Shown here one piece after another: positions 17,213-26,431 of a stretch of DNA of 64,000 nt. This DNA comes from VBAS01 sp035318985. GTDB lineage: Bacteria; Bacteroidota; Bacteroidia; Chitinophagales; Chitinophagaceae. A program made the translations under genes and the position numbers. Positions within the stretch are counted from its first letter, which is position 1; each line of letters starts with the position of its first letter. The notes below the pieces were generated by a model that ran no database searches, was not told the origin of the DNA, and was given only the letters and a program-made list of their open reading frames with translations. Location of the stretch: NCBI GenBank assembly GCA_035318985.1, contig DATHDP010000130.1:1-64000 (forward strand), written 5' to 3'.

Positions 17213-18637
17213 ATGAAAGTCATCCTCTTTGAGCTCAATGAAGTTCCCTACAAGGTCATTCACCATTTTTGCAAGCTTTACCCCGAATCAAATCTCGCCA
17301 AAGTCTTATCAAAAGGAAGAAAATACGAGACATATGCTGAGGATCAGGGGCATCTTTCACCCTGGATCACCTGGCCAACTGTTCATAGAGGTGTAACTAA
17401 TGAAAAACATTTTATTTCTGATTTTGGGCAAGACTTAAACGATCAGGAAAAGCAATATCCTGCTATCTGGAACACACTTGCAAAAAATGGCGTAAAGGTG
17501 GGTGTATTCGGATCGTTACATACATACCCGTTGCCCGGAAGCATGGTCCGTAAAGATTCCGTTGGAGAAAATTTTTCTTTTTATGTACCGGATACTTTTG
17601 CAGCAGGCAGTGAGTGTTTCCCTAAAAAACTCGAAACATTTCAGCAGTTCAATCTGGCGATGGCAAGAGACAACAGTCGAGTGGTAAGCAACAAGATCCC
17701 TGGCAGAGAAGCGTTGCAATTCTTAATAAAGTTGCCGGATATGGGTTTGAAAATCAAAACGGCAACTGATATAGCCACCCAATTAGTAGATGAAAAGATC
17801 AATAAATGGAAGGTGGTAAGAAGAAGAACTTATCAGTCAGTTATTGGGTTTGATATTTTTTGCAAACAACTTGAAACACATAGGCCTGACTTTGTTACAT
17901 TTTTTACTAATCATGTCGCATCATCACAGCATCGTTACTGGGCAGCGGCATTTCCTGAAGATTATGAAAATTTAAAACTCGGAAGAGAGTGGATCGAAAC
18001 TTATAATGGTGAAATAGTTTATACCATGAAAAAAGCTGATCAGATGATCGGCAGGCTTGTAAAATTCATAGATAAAAACCCTGAATATTCTTTATGGGTA
18101 CTTTCAAGCATGGGGCAGCAAGCGGTGGAAGCAAAAGAAATTTACACAGACTTATTTGTGACCAATGGAAAAAAGTTCATGGATAATTTTGATCTTGGTT
18201 CTGGCAATTATGAATTAAAGCCTTCCATGGTGCCTCAGTTCAACGTACAAATTCATGTAGATAAAAGAAAGGAGTTTGAAGAAAAGCTGTCGACTCTTCG
18301 AATCAATGATCAGCCGATACATTCCCGTCAAAAAGCGGAAGGATTTTATAGTCTTGACATTGGTTTACCCAATCTGGAAGAAAGTAAAATAAAGATTCAA
18401 TTAATGGACCAGGTCATTCCATTAGAATATTCAGGAATGAAGAATGTAAAAATACAGGATCGTTGCGGTGCAACGGCATATCATATTCCTAATGGTTCGC
18501 TTATTATTTATGCTCCGGCATTTGGTTTGAACGGAAAGGACATAACCAATATTTCTACAACAGAGATTGCTCCAACCATTCTACATAATTTCAATGTCTC
18601 AAGACCATCCTACATGAGTAAGAGTATCTTGTCATAG
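17213..18637 (+). CDS. Alkaline phosphatase superfamily-like protein with altered metal sites
   Basis: A 474-residue protein with the overall layout of type I phosphodiesterase/nucleotide pyrophosphatase proteins. ITWPTVHRG (about residues 52-60) has the threonine in the nucleophile position. Other expected metal ligands differ: the first strand is ILFELNEV instead of one ending in D-G, TNHVASSQH (232-240) has Asn where Asp is usual, and LSSMGQQ (297-303) replaces the S-D-H-G block. It could transfer or remove a phosphate- or sulfate-linked group, or be a non-catalytic member. It stands alone between 156-bp and 101-bp gaps. Confidence 0.65.
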   Translation: MKVILFELNEVPYKVIHHFCKLYPESNLAKVLSKGRKYETYAEDQGHLSPWITWPTVHRGVTNEKHFISDFGQDLNDQEKQYPAIWNTLAKNGVKVGVFGSLHTYPLPGSMVRKDSVGENFSFYVPDTFAAGSECFPKKLETFQQFNLAMARDNSRVVSNKIPGREALQFLIKLPDMGLKIKTATDIATQLVDEKINKWKVVRRRTYQSVIGFDIFCKQLETHRPDFVTFFTNHVASSQHRYWAAAFPEDYENLKLGREWIETYNGEIVYTMKKADQMIGRLVKFIDKNPEYSLWVLSSMGQQAVEAKEIYTDLFVTNGKKFMDNFDLGSGNYELKPSMVPQFNVQIHVDKRKEFEEKLSTLRINDQPIHSRQKAEGFYSLDIGLPNLEESKIKIQLMDQVIPLEYSGMKNVKIQDRCGATAYHIPNGSLIIYAPAFGLNGKDITNISTTEIAPTILHNFNVSRPSYMSKSILS

Positions 18638-18710
18638 TTGACTCAGAGATTTTAATAGTTGAGATAAAGCATAAGAAATATGAATGACGATCTTTTCGTT
18701 CTTTGACCTT

Positions 18711-18718
18711 TATATTTG
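18711..18718 (+). promoter_or_regulatory. Possible -7 promoter box (TATATTTG)
   Basis: An exact match to TAnnTTTG, 20 bp before the ATG at 18739, in the 101-bp gap after the phosphatase-like gene. It could begin the tightly coupled glycosyltransferase operon 18739-25081. No TTTG at the normal -33 distance is evident. Confidence 0.33.
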
Positions 18719-18738
18719 CGTAAATTGATTCCCCTCGA

Positions 18739-19971
18739 ATGAAAGTTAAACAGAAGTTGAGTGTTATCCTGCTTGAAATAAGATACAAATACTGGTTTTA
18801 TGATTTGTTTTTTGCCTGCAGGGATCTGGAAATAGGGGCTTTTGAAGGGCAGAAAATTGGGATCGATGATATTCCCAACCCTTATCAATTGCCATTTTTT
18901 GACAAGGCCGATGCTATTTTTATTTCCACTGACTGGGTCAATTGGATAATAGAAGAAAAAAAATTAGATATCCGGGTTGTATTGAATAAACTAAGAAAAT
19001 TTTCAAATAAAATTGTGGGTGCTGACGGGTTTGATACTTTTTCAGTTTTTATGGCTCCCAAAGCAATTGACGAAATGGATTTTGTATTAAAAGCACAGGG
19101 CTATTACAAAGACAGGGAACTTCATAACTATGAAACGGGCACATATTATGGAAAAGGAGACAATTGGTACGAAAAAATAACAAGGAGAAATGTTACCTAT
19201 TCAAGCCGGCAATTAGACAAACTCAAACTCTCGCTTCCATGTACAATAAACATTAATGCAACCGTTCGAAGAAGGATCAGAAAGATCAAACCAAATATTT
19301 CTTCTTTATCTGCAGTTATCAGGTCATTTGGCGACAGGGTTATTAAGCTTGATGAAATAATAAGGACCCCTTTGATAAAACCTGCTATGGGTGTTCATTT
19401 TATAGGCTCATTGACTCATTTTGCAAGGGTCCGGTTTATACAAATTTTAAAACAAAATAATATCAGCGGTCGATATGGACTATCTGGCATGACTAAATAT
19501 TTCTGGGGGAGTTATGGGGATACTGACTTTCCAAACAAGTTGGATGAAGAAAAAGCAATACAATACTTAAAGCAAAAGGGATATTGGACAGAACCGATCA
19601 ATCGTCTTTTTTTTAAAAGAACATTGCTTGATTATTTTGTAATTGCAGCACCCAATGGTCATGGAGAATTAACTTTCAGGCATGCAGAAGCATTGGAAGC
19701 CGGGCGGCTATTGGTTTGCCAGGACCTTCACCACGTAGAAATGATGTTTCCATTTATTAATGGACATAATGCAGTTTTTTGCAAACCGGATTTTTCTGAT
19801 TTTAATGAAATAATTCAACATATTTTTCAGAAAAATAATTTTGAAAAATATGATCAGATAGCTCAAACAGGAAAAAAAGAATGGACAGCATGGATCAAAG
19901 ACATTGATGCAATATTATATGAGGGGGTTACAAAATATTTAGTAGAAACAAATAATAAACCAGGAATATGA
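18739..19971 (+). CDS. Putative glycosyltransferase (GT-B-like), family not recognised
   Basis: A 410-residue protein. The C-terminal region FRHAEALEAGRLLVCQDLHHVE followed by the ENGHNAVF-like stretch INGHNAVFCKPDFSD resembles the C-terminal donor-binding part of GT-B enzymes (H/E-A-L-x-A-G pattern). The N-terminal half has no motif I know. It is the first gene of a block in which each gene overlaps the next by a few bases, and the others are glycosyltransferases or methyltransferases, which supports a glycan-building role. Confidence 0.6.
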   Translation: MKVKQKLSVILLEIRYKYWFYDLFFACRDLEIGAFEGQKIGIDDIPNPYQLPFFDKADAIFISTDWVNWIIEEKKLDIRVVLNKLRKFSNKIVGADGFDTFSVFMAPKAIDEMDFVLKAQGYYKDRELHNYETGTYYGKGDNWYEKITRRNVTYSSRQLDKLKLSLPCTININATVRRRIRKIKPNISSLSAVIRSFGDRVIKLDEIIRTPLIKPAMGVHFIGSLTHFARVRFIQILKQNNISGRYGLSGMTKYFWGSYGDTDFPNKLDEEKAIQYLKQKGYWTEPINRLFFKRTLLDYFVIAAPNGHGELTFRHAEALEAGRLLVCQDLHHVEMMFPFINGHNAVFCKPDFSDFNEIIQHIFQKNNFEKYDQIAQTGKKEWTAWIKDIDAILYEGVTKYLVETNNKPGI

Positions 19972-20711
19972 AGATCAAACAGGCGTTAAAGAAAATTGTT
20001 CTTTTTATTTTTCCTCGTGGCACTGGTCGTTTTAATTGGCTTTATTATCATTTTTATTGGAAGCCAGAAGGAGAAATTGGCAGATATATACAAAATTATA
20101 GCAGGGAAAAGGGAAAAGGAAAGATGACATTCATCCAGGTAGGGGCCAACGATGGCTTTACAGGAGATAATATTTTTTGGTTCATAAAATATCACCTGTG
20201 GTCAGGTGTCTTGATTGAACCGGTAGGTTACTTGTTTGAAAAATTAAAAAGGACCTACAAGCATTGTAGCAATCAATTATTTTTTGAAAATGTTGCCATA
20301 TCAGAAAAAGATGAAATAAAAGAATTTTATTACATCGAAAATTTTCAGGAAGATCAACAATATCCTGAATGGTTGAAACAACTTGGGTCATTTAAAAAGG
20401 AACATGTTGAATGGGTTGAAAAAGCATACCCCGGACTCCAAATGAAAGCAGAAAAAATTAATTGTGTATTGCTTACCAGTTTAGTAGAAAAATATAATTA
20501 TCATAACCTGGATTTCCTTTACATTGATGTGGAAGGATATGATTTCGAGATAATAAAATCAATAGATTTTTCTAAACTCAATCCGCGGTTAATTTATTAT
20601 GAGCACAGACATTTGAGTAGTGAGGATAAAGAAAATAGCAAAAAATTTCTTACAGAAAAAGGATATGATATTATCGCGGGTGAATTTGATAATCTTGCCA
20701 TCACAAAATAA
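19968..20711 (+). CDS. FkbM-family methyltransferase
   Basis: A 247-residue protein with the FkbM signature: FIQVGANDGFTGDNIF (SAM loop), GVLIEPVGYLFEKLK (acidic motif), and LDFLYIDVEGYDFEIIKSID near the C-terminus, where the acidic residues complete the active site. FkbM enzymes O-methylate sugar or polyketide hydroxyls. Its ATG overlaps the stop of the preceding gene (ATGA). Confidence 0.9.
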   Translation: MKIKQALKKIVLFIFPRGTGRFNWLYYHFYWKPEGEIGRYIQNYSREKGKGKMTFIQVGANDGFTGDNIFWFIKYHLWSGVLIEPVGYLFEKLKRTYKHCSNQLFFENVAISEKDEIKEFYYIENFQEDQQYPEWLKQLGSFKKEHVEWVEKAYPGLQMKAEKINCVLLTSLVEKYNYHNLDFLYIDVEGYDFEIIKSIDFSKLNPRLIYYEHRHLSSEDKENSKKFLTEKGYDIIAGEFDNLAITK

Positions 20712-20750
20712 TTCAGCAAACGATTTTTAAAGCTTTATTTATTTTTTTAA

Positions 20751-21905
20751 ATGTATAATGAATTATTAAAAAGCTTACCTGTTCCTTCCGATGACAAAAC
20801 TGGATGGCCCTGGCGACAAGACCCCCCCCTTTCAGTTTATTCTCATCGTTTTGAATGGCCAAAGATCTCAATTGTTACACCAAGTTATAACCAGGGTATA
20901 TTTCTTGAAGAAACATTACGCTCCATTTTACTTCAAAACTATCCCAACCTCGAGCTGATTGTAATTGATGGTGGAAGTAAGGACAACTCAGTTGAAATTA
21001 TTAAGAAATACGAACCCTGGATCACTTATTGGATCAGCGAAAAAGATAAGGGTCAAAGTGATGCTATCAATAAAGGAACAAGAAAGGCAACGGGAGAAAT
21101 TTTAAACTGGATCAATAGTGATGACCTGCTGACTCCCGGGTCTTTAAAAAAAGTAGCAGAAATTTTTTCCCAACAGGCTGACGATGTAGGATTGATCCAT
21201 GGCGGCACCGTTCTGTTTACTAGCAAAAAAGTACTGCGGAATGACTGGGGTGTAGAAGATCCTTCATTAGAGAGATACCTGGCCGGCATCGCATTTTCTC
21301 AACCTTCATCATTTTTTCTCAAGAAATATTTTGATATGGTAGGCGGGCAGGTAAGCGAAAACTTGCATTATGGAATGGATTATGATCTTTATTGCCGGCT
21401 TGCCTGCGTTTGCAAATTTGTTCCGGTCAATGATATTTTTACAAAATATCGATATCATGATAACAGTAAAAGCGTAGCTGAGCAACATAAATTTATTGGA
21501 GACTGGAGCCGGTCTTTTGTCAATCTTTGCAAGAATGTTAAATGGGATGATCTGTTGTCGACAATAAAAAATGATAATATTTTAGAGCAAGAAATTTTTT
21601 CTTATCATTATCCTTTTCCGTTTCATGTAAATGAAGAATTAATTGATAAAGCAGATAAGAAAAGAGTTCTATTTTATCATTACTGCTATGTTTTAAAGGC
21701 AGCTTACCTTGCAGGTGAAAGAAAAAAGGCAAGGGAAATAGTCATTTTACTAAAGAAAAAATTTTCAAGAGAAATGCTCAATGCGGAAAAATATATTCCA
21801 CAGATCCTGGTAAGATTAAAATTACCCGAATCAGTTTTGAGTTTTATTATCGGGCTTAAAAAGAATTATCAAAACCTGTTTGCAGGAAAACAAACTTCTA
21901 AATGA
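20751..21905 (+). CDS. Glycosyltransferase family 2
   Basis: A 384-residue GT-A enzyme. ISIVTPSYNQGIFLEETLRS and LELIVIDGGSKDNS are the classic GT2 N-terminal blocks, and LNWINSDDLL has the metal-binding DxD-like motif. DYDLYCRLA matches the acceptor-side acidic block. The C-terminal 130 residues are helical and lysine-rich. It overlaps the following GT2 gene by 4 bp. Confidence 0.92.
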   Translation: MYNELLKSLPVPSDDKTGWPWRQDPPLSVYSHRFEWPKISIVTPSYNQGIFLEETLRSILLQNYPNLELIVIDGGSKDNSVEIIKKYEPWITYWISEKDKGQSDAINKGTRKATGEILNWINSDDLLTPGSLKKVAEIFSQQADDVGLIHGGTVLFTSKKVLRNDWGVEDPSLERYLAGIAFSQPSSFFLKKYFDMVGGQVSENLHYGMDYDLYCRLACVCKFVPVNDIFTKYRYHDNSKSVAEQHKFIGDWSRSFVNLCKNVKWDDLLSTIKNDNILEQEIFSYHYPFPFHVNEELIDKADKKRVLFYHYCYVLKAAYLAGERKKAREIVILLKKKFSREMLNAEKYIPQILVRLKLPESVLSFIIGLKKNYQNLFAGKQTSK

Positions 21906-22792
21906 TCTTTTTTTCAGTCGTTATTCCGGTTTACAACCGGGCTCAGATTCTTTGCGAAACAATCGATACCGTTCTGTCGCAAACGTATGCTCATTTTGAA
22001 TTGATCATTGTTGATGATGGAAGCACTGATAATACTGGCGAAACCATAAAAAAAAAGTATAGCGATGCAAGGATACGGTATTATTATAAAGAGAATGGAG
22101 AACGGGGAGCAGCCAGGAATTATGGGATTAAACATGCCAATGGCGACTATGTCGTATTCTTTGACTCAGACGATTATATGCATGCAGATTATCTCTCCCT
22201 TTTGCAGGAAAAATTATTAAAAGACACTACAATAAATTTTATCGCTACGAAGTATCAATTGAAGGAAGATACTGGCCGAATCACGGGGGGAGGAAGCATC
22301 ACTTTAAAAGAAGGCCTCTACAATTATAAATGTTTGCTACAAGGAAATTGTTTCAGCTGCCTGTATGCAATCAAGAAAAGCAATCCTCAGTTAAAATTAT
22401 TTCCCGAAGACAGAAAATATGCAACTCTCGAGGATTGGATTTTTATATTGAATAATTTACGTTATGATAACCTTTACCTTATTGATAAAATTGCTATTTC
22501 AGTACGACATAATGATAGTCGTTCAACAGCCGATAATCAAAGAGTAATTAAGGTCAGGGATCTGGCTACAGAATGGATACTCGGGAATGTTTCATTGGAC
22601 CATTCTGAGAAACAAGAATTATCAGCCTGGTCACACTATTATAAAGCGATTCATTATTATTTGGATCATAATAGAAAAGATTCGTTTAATGAAGTTGCTA
22701 AGGCAATAAAAATCGGAGGTTTAAATAAGAATTTTACGGTAATGCTTATGAAATCAATTATTGGAAGAAAAATAATTACAGCGATACGATGA
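21902..22792 (+). CDS. Glycosyltransferase family 2
   Basis: A 296-residue GT2 protein with FFSVVIPVYNRAQIL, FELIIVDDGSTDNT, GERGAARNYGIKHANGDYV and the FFDSDDYM DxD motif. LEDWIFIL replaces the usual ED block before the acceptor loop. Start and stop overlap both neighbours (ATGA at each end), so it is translated as part of the same unit. Donor and linkage cannot be predicted. Confidence 0.92.
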   Translation: MIFFSVVIPVYNRAQILCETIDTVLSQTYAHFELIIVDDGSTDNTGETIKKKYSDARIRYYYKENGERGAARNYGIKHANGDYVVFFDSDDYMHADYLSLLQEKLLKDTTINFIATKYQLKEDTGRITGGGSITLKEGLYNYKCLLQGNCFSCLYAIKKSNPQLKLFPEDRKYATLEDWIFILNNLRYDNLYLIDKIAISVRHNDSRSTADNQRVIKVRDLATEWILGNVSLDHSEKQELSAWSHYYKAIHYYLDHNRKDSFNEVAKAIKIGGLNKNFTVMLMKSIIGRKIITAIR

Positions 22793-24012
22793 AACTTTCC
22801 GGGAATATTCTTGTACTGACGCAATGGAGTTTTAAAGATGCTTTGGTCCAGACCTATACTCTTCCTTATGTTGATATAATAAGAGAAACGATCGGGGTTG
22901 ATAAAAAAATCATTATAGTTACTGCTGAACAGGAAAAGAAAGCTTTATCATCTGAAGAGCTTAGCGAAATAAATAGACAATGGAAAAAAAGGAATATGGA
23001 ATTGATCGTGCAGCCATACAAACGATATGGATGGAAGAAGATTGTAAAGGGCATTGGACAAATAATAACGCTTTATCGAATCATAAAAAAAAATAGAGTT
23101 GCAGTTATTCATCCATTTTGTACTCCGGCAGGGAGTATCGGCTATCTGCTTTCTATGGTTTCCGGGACTGCCCTGGTGATTGATAGTTATGAACCTCACG
23201 CTACAGCGATGGTTGAAACGGGTGCCTGGAAAAAAGATAGTTCTTCTTTTAAAATATTATTTGCATTGGAAAAAAAACTTTCTAAAAGAGCGGCATACCT
23301 AATTGCAACTACAGCAGGAATGAAACAGTATGCGTTAGATAATTATGGCATTGAACTTAAAAATATTTTTGTTAAACCAGCATGTATAAGTTTTAAAGAT
23401 TTTTATCCGCGGCCGAAAAATGTAATATTAATGAAGAAACTCGGCCTGGATAATAAAATTGTATGTGTATATGCGGGCAAATTAGGAGGCACTTATCTTA
23501 AAGATGAGGTGTTTGATTTTGTAAAAGCCTGTTATGAGTATTGGGGAGAAGACTTTCGGTTTCTTATGCTAACAGAAGAATCTGATGATGCAATTCAAAA
23601 TCAGGCAAAAAGAGTAAATATTCCGCTGAATGTAATCGTTAAACAATATGTAGAACACAAGGATGTACCAAATTATCTTTCTTTAGGTGACTTTGGTATC
23701 AATCCCCAGGTTCCTGTGCCGTCAAAAAGGTATGGTTCCCCAATAAAAAACGGAGAATATTGGGCCATGGGTTTACCCATTGTTATTTCACCAAATATTT
23801 CAGATGATTCAGATATCATTTTGCAAAATGAAATTGGGGTGATAACTAATTTGAAACAATTAGAAACAATGGCTACAGCGGTACGTCAGATGGATCAATT
23901 ATTAAAAAATAATAGTCGGGAATTTCTGCAGGAAAAAATATTTGGTATCGCAAAAAAATACCGTTCTTTTGATATAGCCAGGAAGATATATCCATTAATT
24001 TATGAAAACTGA
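22789..24012 (+). CDS. Glycosyltransferase, GT4-like (GT-B)
   Basis: A 407-residue GT-B protein. IVCVYAGKLGGTYLKDEVF starts the C-terminal domain and GSPIKNGEYWAMGLPIVISP is the donor-binding region with the glutamate of the EX7E-type signature. The N-terminal domain has VIHPFCTPAGSIGYLLS and DSYEPH, seen in related lipopolysaccharide glycosyltransferases. Overlaps the next gene by 11 bp. Confidence 0.82.
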   Translation: MKLSGNILVLTQWSFKDALVQTYTLPYVDIIRETIGVDKKIIIVTAEQEKKALSSEELSEINRQWKKRNMELIVQPYKRYGWKKIVKGIGQIITLYRIIKKNRVAVIHPFCTPAGSIGYLLSMVSGTALVIDSYEPHATAMVETGAWKKDSSSFKILFALEKKLSKRAAYLIATTAGMKQYALDNYGIELKNIFVKPACISFKDFYPRPKNVILMKKLGLDNKIVCVYAGKLGGTYLKDEVFDFVKACYEYWGEDFRFLMLTEESDDAIQNQAKRVNIPLNVIVKQYVEHKDVPNYLSLGDFGINPQVPVPSKRYGSPIKNGEYWAMGLPIVISPNISDDSDIILQNEIGVITNLKQLETMATAVRQMDQLLKNNSREFLQEKIFGIAKKYRSFDIARKIYPLIYEN

Positions 24013-25081
24013 AAAACCCATTATTTTTTTTTGGGTTCCTTATCCAATCGGAGTTGCGCCATCGCAGCGTTTCAGGGTTGAATTATTTTTGCCTCAACTT
24101 GAGAAGGAAGGATATTCTTTTAAGCTATTGACCTTTCTTGATAAAAGGGCATGGGATATTTTATATAAACCCGGCAATAGAATTTTAAAAGCGTGGGGAA
24201 CTCTAAAGGGTTTTTTTAGGAGAATCAAGCATTTGTTTGAGTCAACGAAAGCAGATTATGTATTTATACATCGTGAAGCTACACCACTTGGCCCTCCTAT
24301 TTTTGAATGGTTGCTTGCAAAAATTTTCAGGAAGAAGATCGTTTTTGAGTATGATGATGCTATCTGGATACCCGGTGGAGAAAAGATCTCCTGGATAAAG
24401 AAATGGGTGAAAGCGACGTGGAAAATAAAATATATTATAAAATGGTCTTATAAGATTGCAGCCGGAAATAATTTCTTATGTGAATATGCCCGTCAATTTA
24501 ATTCTTCCGTTTTTTTGATCCCAACTGTCGTAGATACAGCTGAGGGACATTATAAACAACGGGATCATTATAAAGACAATAAAATAATTGTTGGATGGAC
24601 GGGTACACATACAACACTTCATAATCTTGAAGTAATTGAGGGTGTTATTCCCGAATTAAAAAAAGAAATAGATTTCGATTTCCTGGTTATATCTAATAAA
24701 CAACCTCAATGGAATTTTGATTTTATCTATAAGCAATGGGACCTGGCTACTGAGCAAGATGATCTTTTGAAAATGCATATTGGTATCATGCCATCAAAGC
24801 AAGGCCCCTGGTTCGAAGGAAAATGCGGGTTTAAATTAATTCAATATCATGCCTGTGGAATTCCGGCAATTGCATCTCCAACGCAAGTAAACTCATTGAT
24901 CACTTTACACAATGAGACCGGCTTTATTGCAAATAGTAAGGATGAATGGAGAATATATTTAAAAAAATTAATTACAAATGCCCGGTTGCGATCCTCTATG
25001 GGAGCAATTGCAAGAGAACATATTGAAAAAAATTATAGCCTAAACAGTTTGTTTCCTGCTTTTGTCTCTCTCTTTTCTTAA
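24002..25081 (+). CDS. Glycosyltransferase, GT4-like (GT-B)
   Basis: A 359-residue protein. The N-terminus IIFFWVPYPIGVAPSQRFR and the block KIVFEYDDAIWIP are typical of a GT-B subfamily common in Bacteroidota polysaccharide loci. IIVGWTGTHTT opens the C-terminal domain and CGFKLIQYHACGIPAIASP is its donor-binding end. Its last 42 bp overlap, tail to tail, the gene on the other strand that ends at 25040. Confidence 0.86.
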   Translation: MKTEKPIIFFWVPYPIGVAPSQRFRVELFLPQLEKEGYSFKLLTFLDKRAWDILYKPGNRILKAWGTLKGFFRRIKHLFESTKADYVFIHREATPLGPPIFEWLLAKIFRKKIVFEYDDAIWIPGGEKISWIKKWVKATWKIKYIIKWSYKIAAGNNFLCEYARQFNSSVFLIPTVVDTAEGHYKQRDHYKDNKIIVGWTGTHTTLHNLEVIEGVIPELKKEIDFDFLVISNKQPQWNFDFIYKQWDLATEQDDLLKMHIGIMPSKQGPWFEGKCGFKLIQYHACGIPAIASPTQVNSLITLHNETGFIANSKDEWRIYLKKLITNARLRSSMGAIAREHIEKNYSLNSLFPAFVSLFS

Positions 25082-26413
25082 TACCAATTCTTGTTTTGGC
25101 GGATAGTATAAGATTATCAGGAATGCAGTATAAAATGGCAGACAAGGAATTTTATATCTCACCAATGAGCCAAAATTAGAAGTGGAAATACCAACTGCAA
25201 AAGCAAATATCAAAGTAAAGATCAGGCAAAATTGAAGTGTTTCATCAGAAAGAACCCGCTGTACTAACCTGATCGGATTATTTCGAAAAATAACTACGAT
25301 AGTAAATATTAAAAAGAACAGGGACTCAAGTGCGGAGATCATTACAATTGGTTTTCTTGCTTCCCATAAATATGGCCGGAACAAAGTAACATTTACTCCT
25401 GCCGGAGCTTGCTCCAGCATTCCAAGCAAAGTAGGATCAAAATCACCAAGCGTATATCCTGAGCCATCCTGCTCATTAGAAATTCTAAATAAGTAGTCTC
25501 TTGTAACAAATGATTTGGAGGCGACATTTTCAATATTATATTCACCAAACATTTCGGATTCCAATTTTCCCCCTACCAATGCAATACCACCAATGGCAGA
25601 TGCATATAAAAAATAACGTACGAAGAGGATCAATCTTGTGTCTTTTATTTTATAAGATAATAGACCGACCCCCCATAGTAAAATTGCAGGCAGAAATGCC
25701 ATCACTATATAAGACTTGATAATATAAATTATATATAAAAAAATTAAAGCAAATATTGAATTGGCTATTATTTTTTTGTTTTCATAAAAAATTATATAAA
25801 AAAAATGAGTAACCAATCCCATACAGGATAATGTGATAGTGTCCTTCATAAAGCCGGACCCCCAAAAAATTACACTTGGAATAAACAGTATCGCGTATGC
25901 CAATTGTTTTGAAAGCCTTGGGTATAATTTCGTAAAAACAATATATAATTTCCAAACACCTATAAAAGAAATGGTTGCAAATATCACAGCCGTGGGCAAA
26001 TAAGTGGTCATTGTAAATATGCCAATCAAGGCACCAATTACTGAGATTAAATATTCCGGGGTTTGAATCCCATACCACATAAACTGGGTTGTATAATTAT
26101 AAACTTCAACATCATATATTTCAGCTCTTCCCGAAACCAACCGTAGCCAGGTCCAAAAGGAATCACTCATAGAAGAATTGATAACCTGTGTCTGGTGCCA
26201 GTAATTCAATGTATCACCACCTTTATAATAATATTGATAAATAATGCCAAGAAGAATTGCACCAAAGATCTTTAATGTAAAAGCTGGCATAAAAAAACGG
26301 CGCAAAGGATGATCTTTCGGATAATATTTATTTCTAAAATAAGCAGCAAATACGAAGACTATAAAAAGATAAATTGGAAGTAAAATGAAATCAGTTATAG
26401 TGATATATTGCAT
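25040..26413 (-). CDS. Polytopic membrane protein, possible polysaccharide polymerase or membrane glycosyltransferase
   Basis: A 457-residue protein with about ten hydrophobic segments from residue 8 to 440 and a basic, soluble C-terminus (RKERDKSRKQTV). The block WGSGFMKDT after the fifth segment, LFRPYLWEARKP in a large loop, and GSLVRYKIPCLPFY near the end recur in Bacteroidota membrane proteins of polysaccharide loci. A Wzy-like polymerase or ligase is possible but not shown; an ABC-exported glycan does not need Wzy. It is antisense to its neighbours and its start is only 18 bp from the start of asnB. Confidence 0.65.
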   Translation of the reverse strand: MQYITITDFILLPIYLFIVFVFAAYFRNKYYPKDHPLRRFFMPAFTLKIFGAILLGIIYQYYYKGGDTLNYWHQTQVINSSMSDSFWTWLRLVSGRAEIYDVEVYNYTTQFMWYGIQTPEYLISVIGALIGIFTMTTYLPTAVIFATISFIGVWKLYIVFTKLYPRLSKQLAYAILFIPSVIFWGSGFMKDTITLSCMGLVTHFFYIIFYENKKIIANSIFALIFLYIIYIIKSYIVMAFLPAILLWGVGLLSYKIKDTRLILFVRYFLYASAIGGIALVGGKLESEMFGEYNIENVASKSFVTRDYLFRISNEQDGSGYTLGDFDPTLLGMLEQAPAGVNVTLFRPYLWEARKPIVMISALESLFFLIFTIVVIFRNNPIRLVQRVLSDETLQFCLIFTLIFAFAVGISTSNFGSLVRYKIPCLPFYTAFLIILYYPPKQELVLRKERDKSRKQTV

Positions 26414-26431
26414 AAAACTTAAGGATATTGT

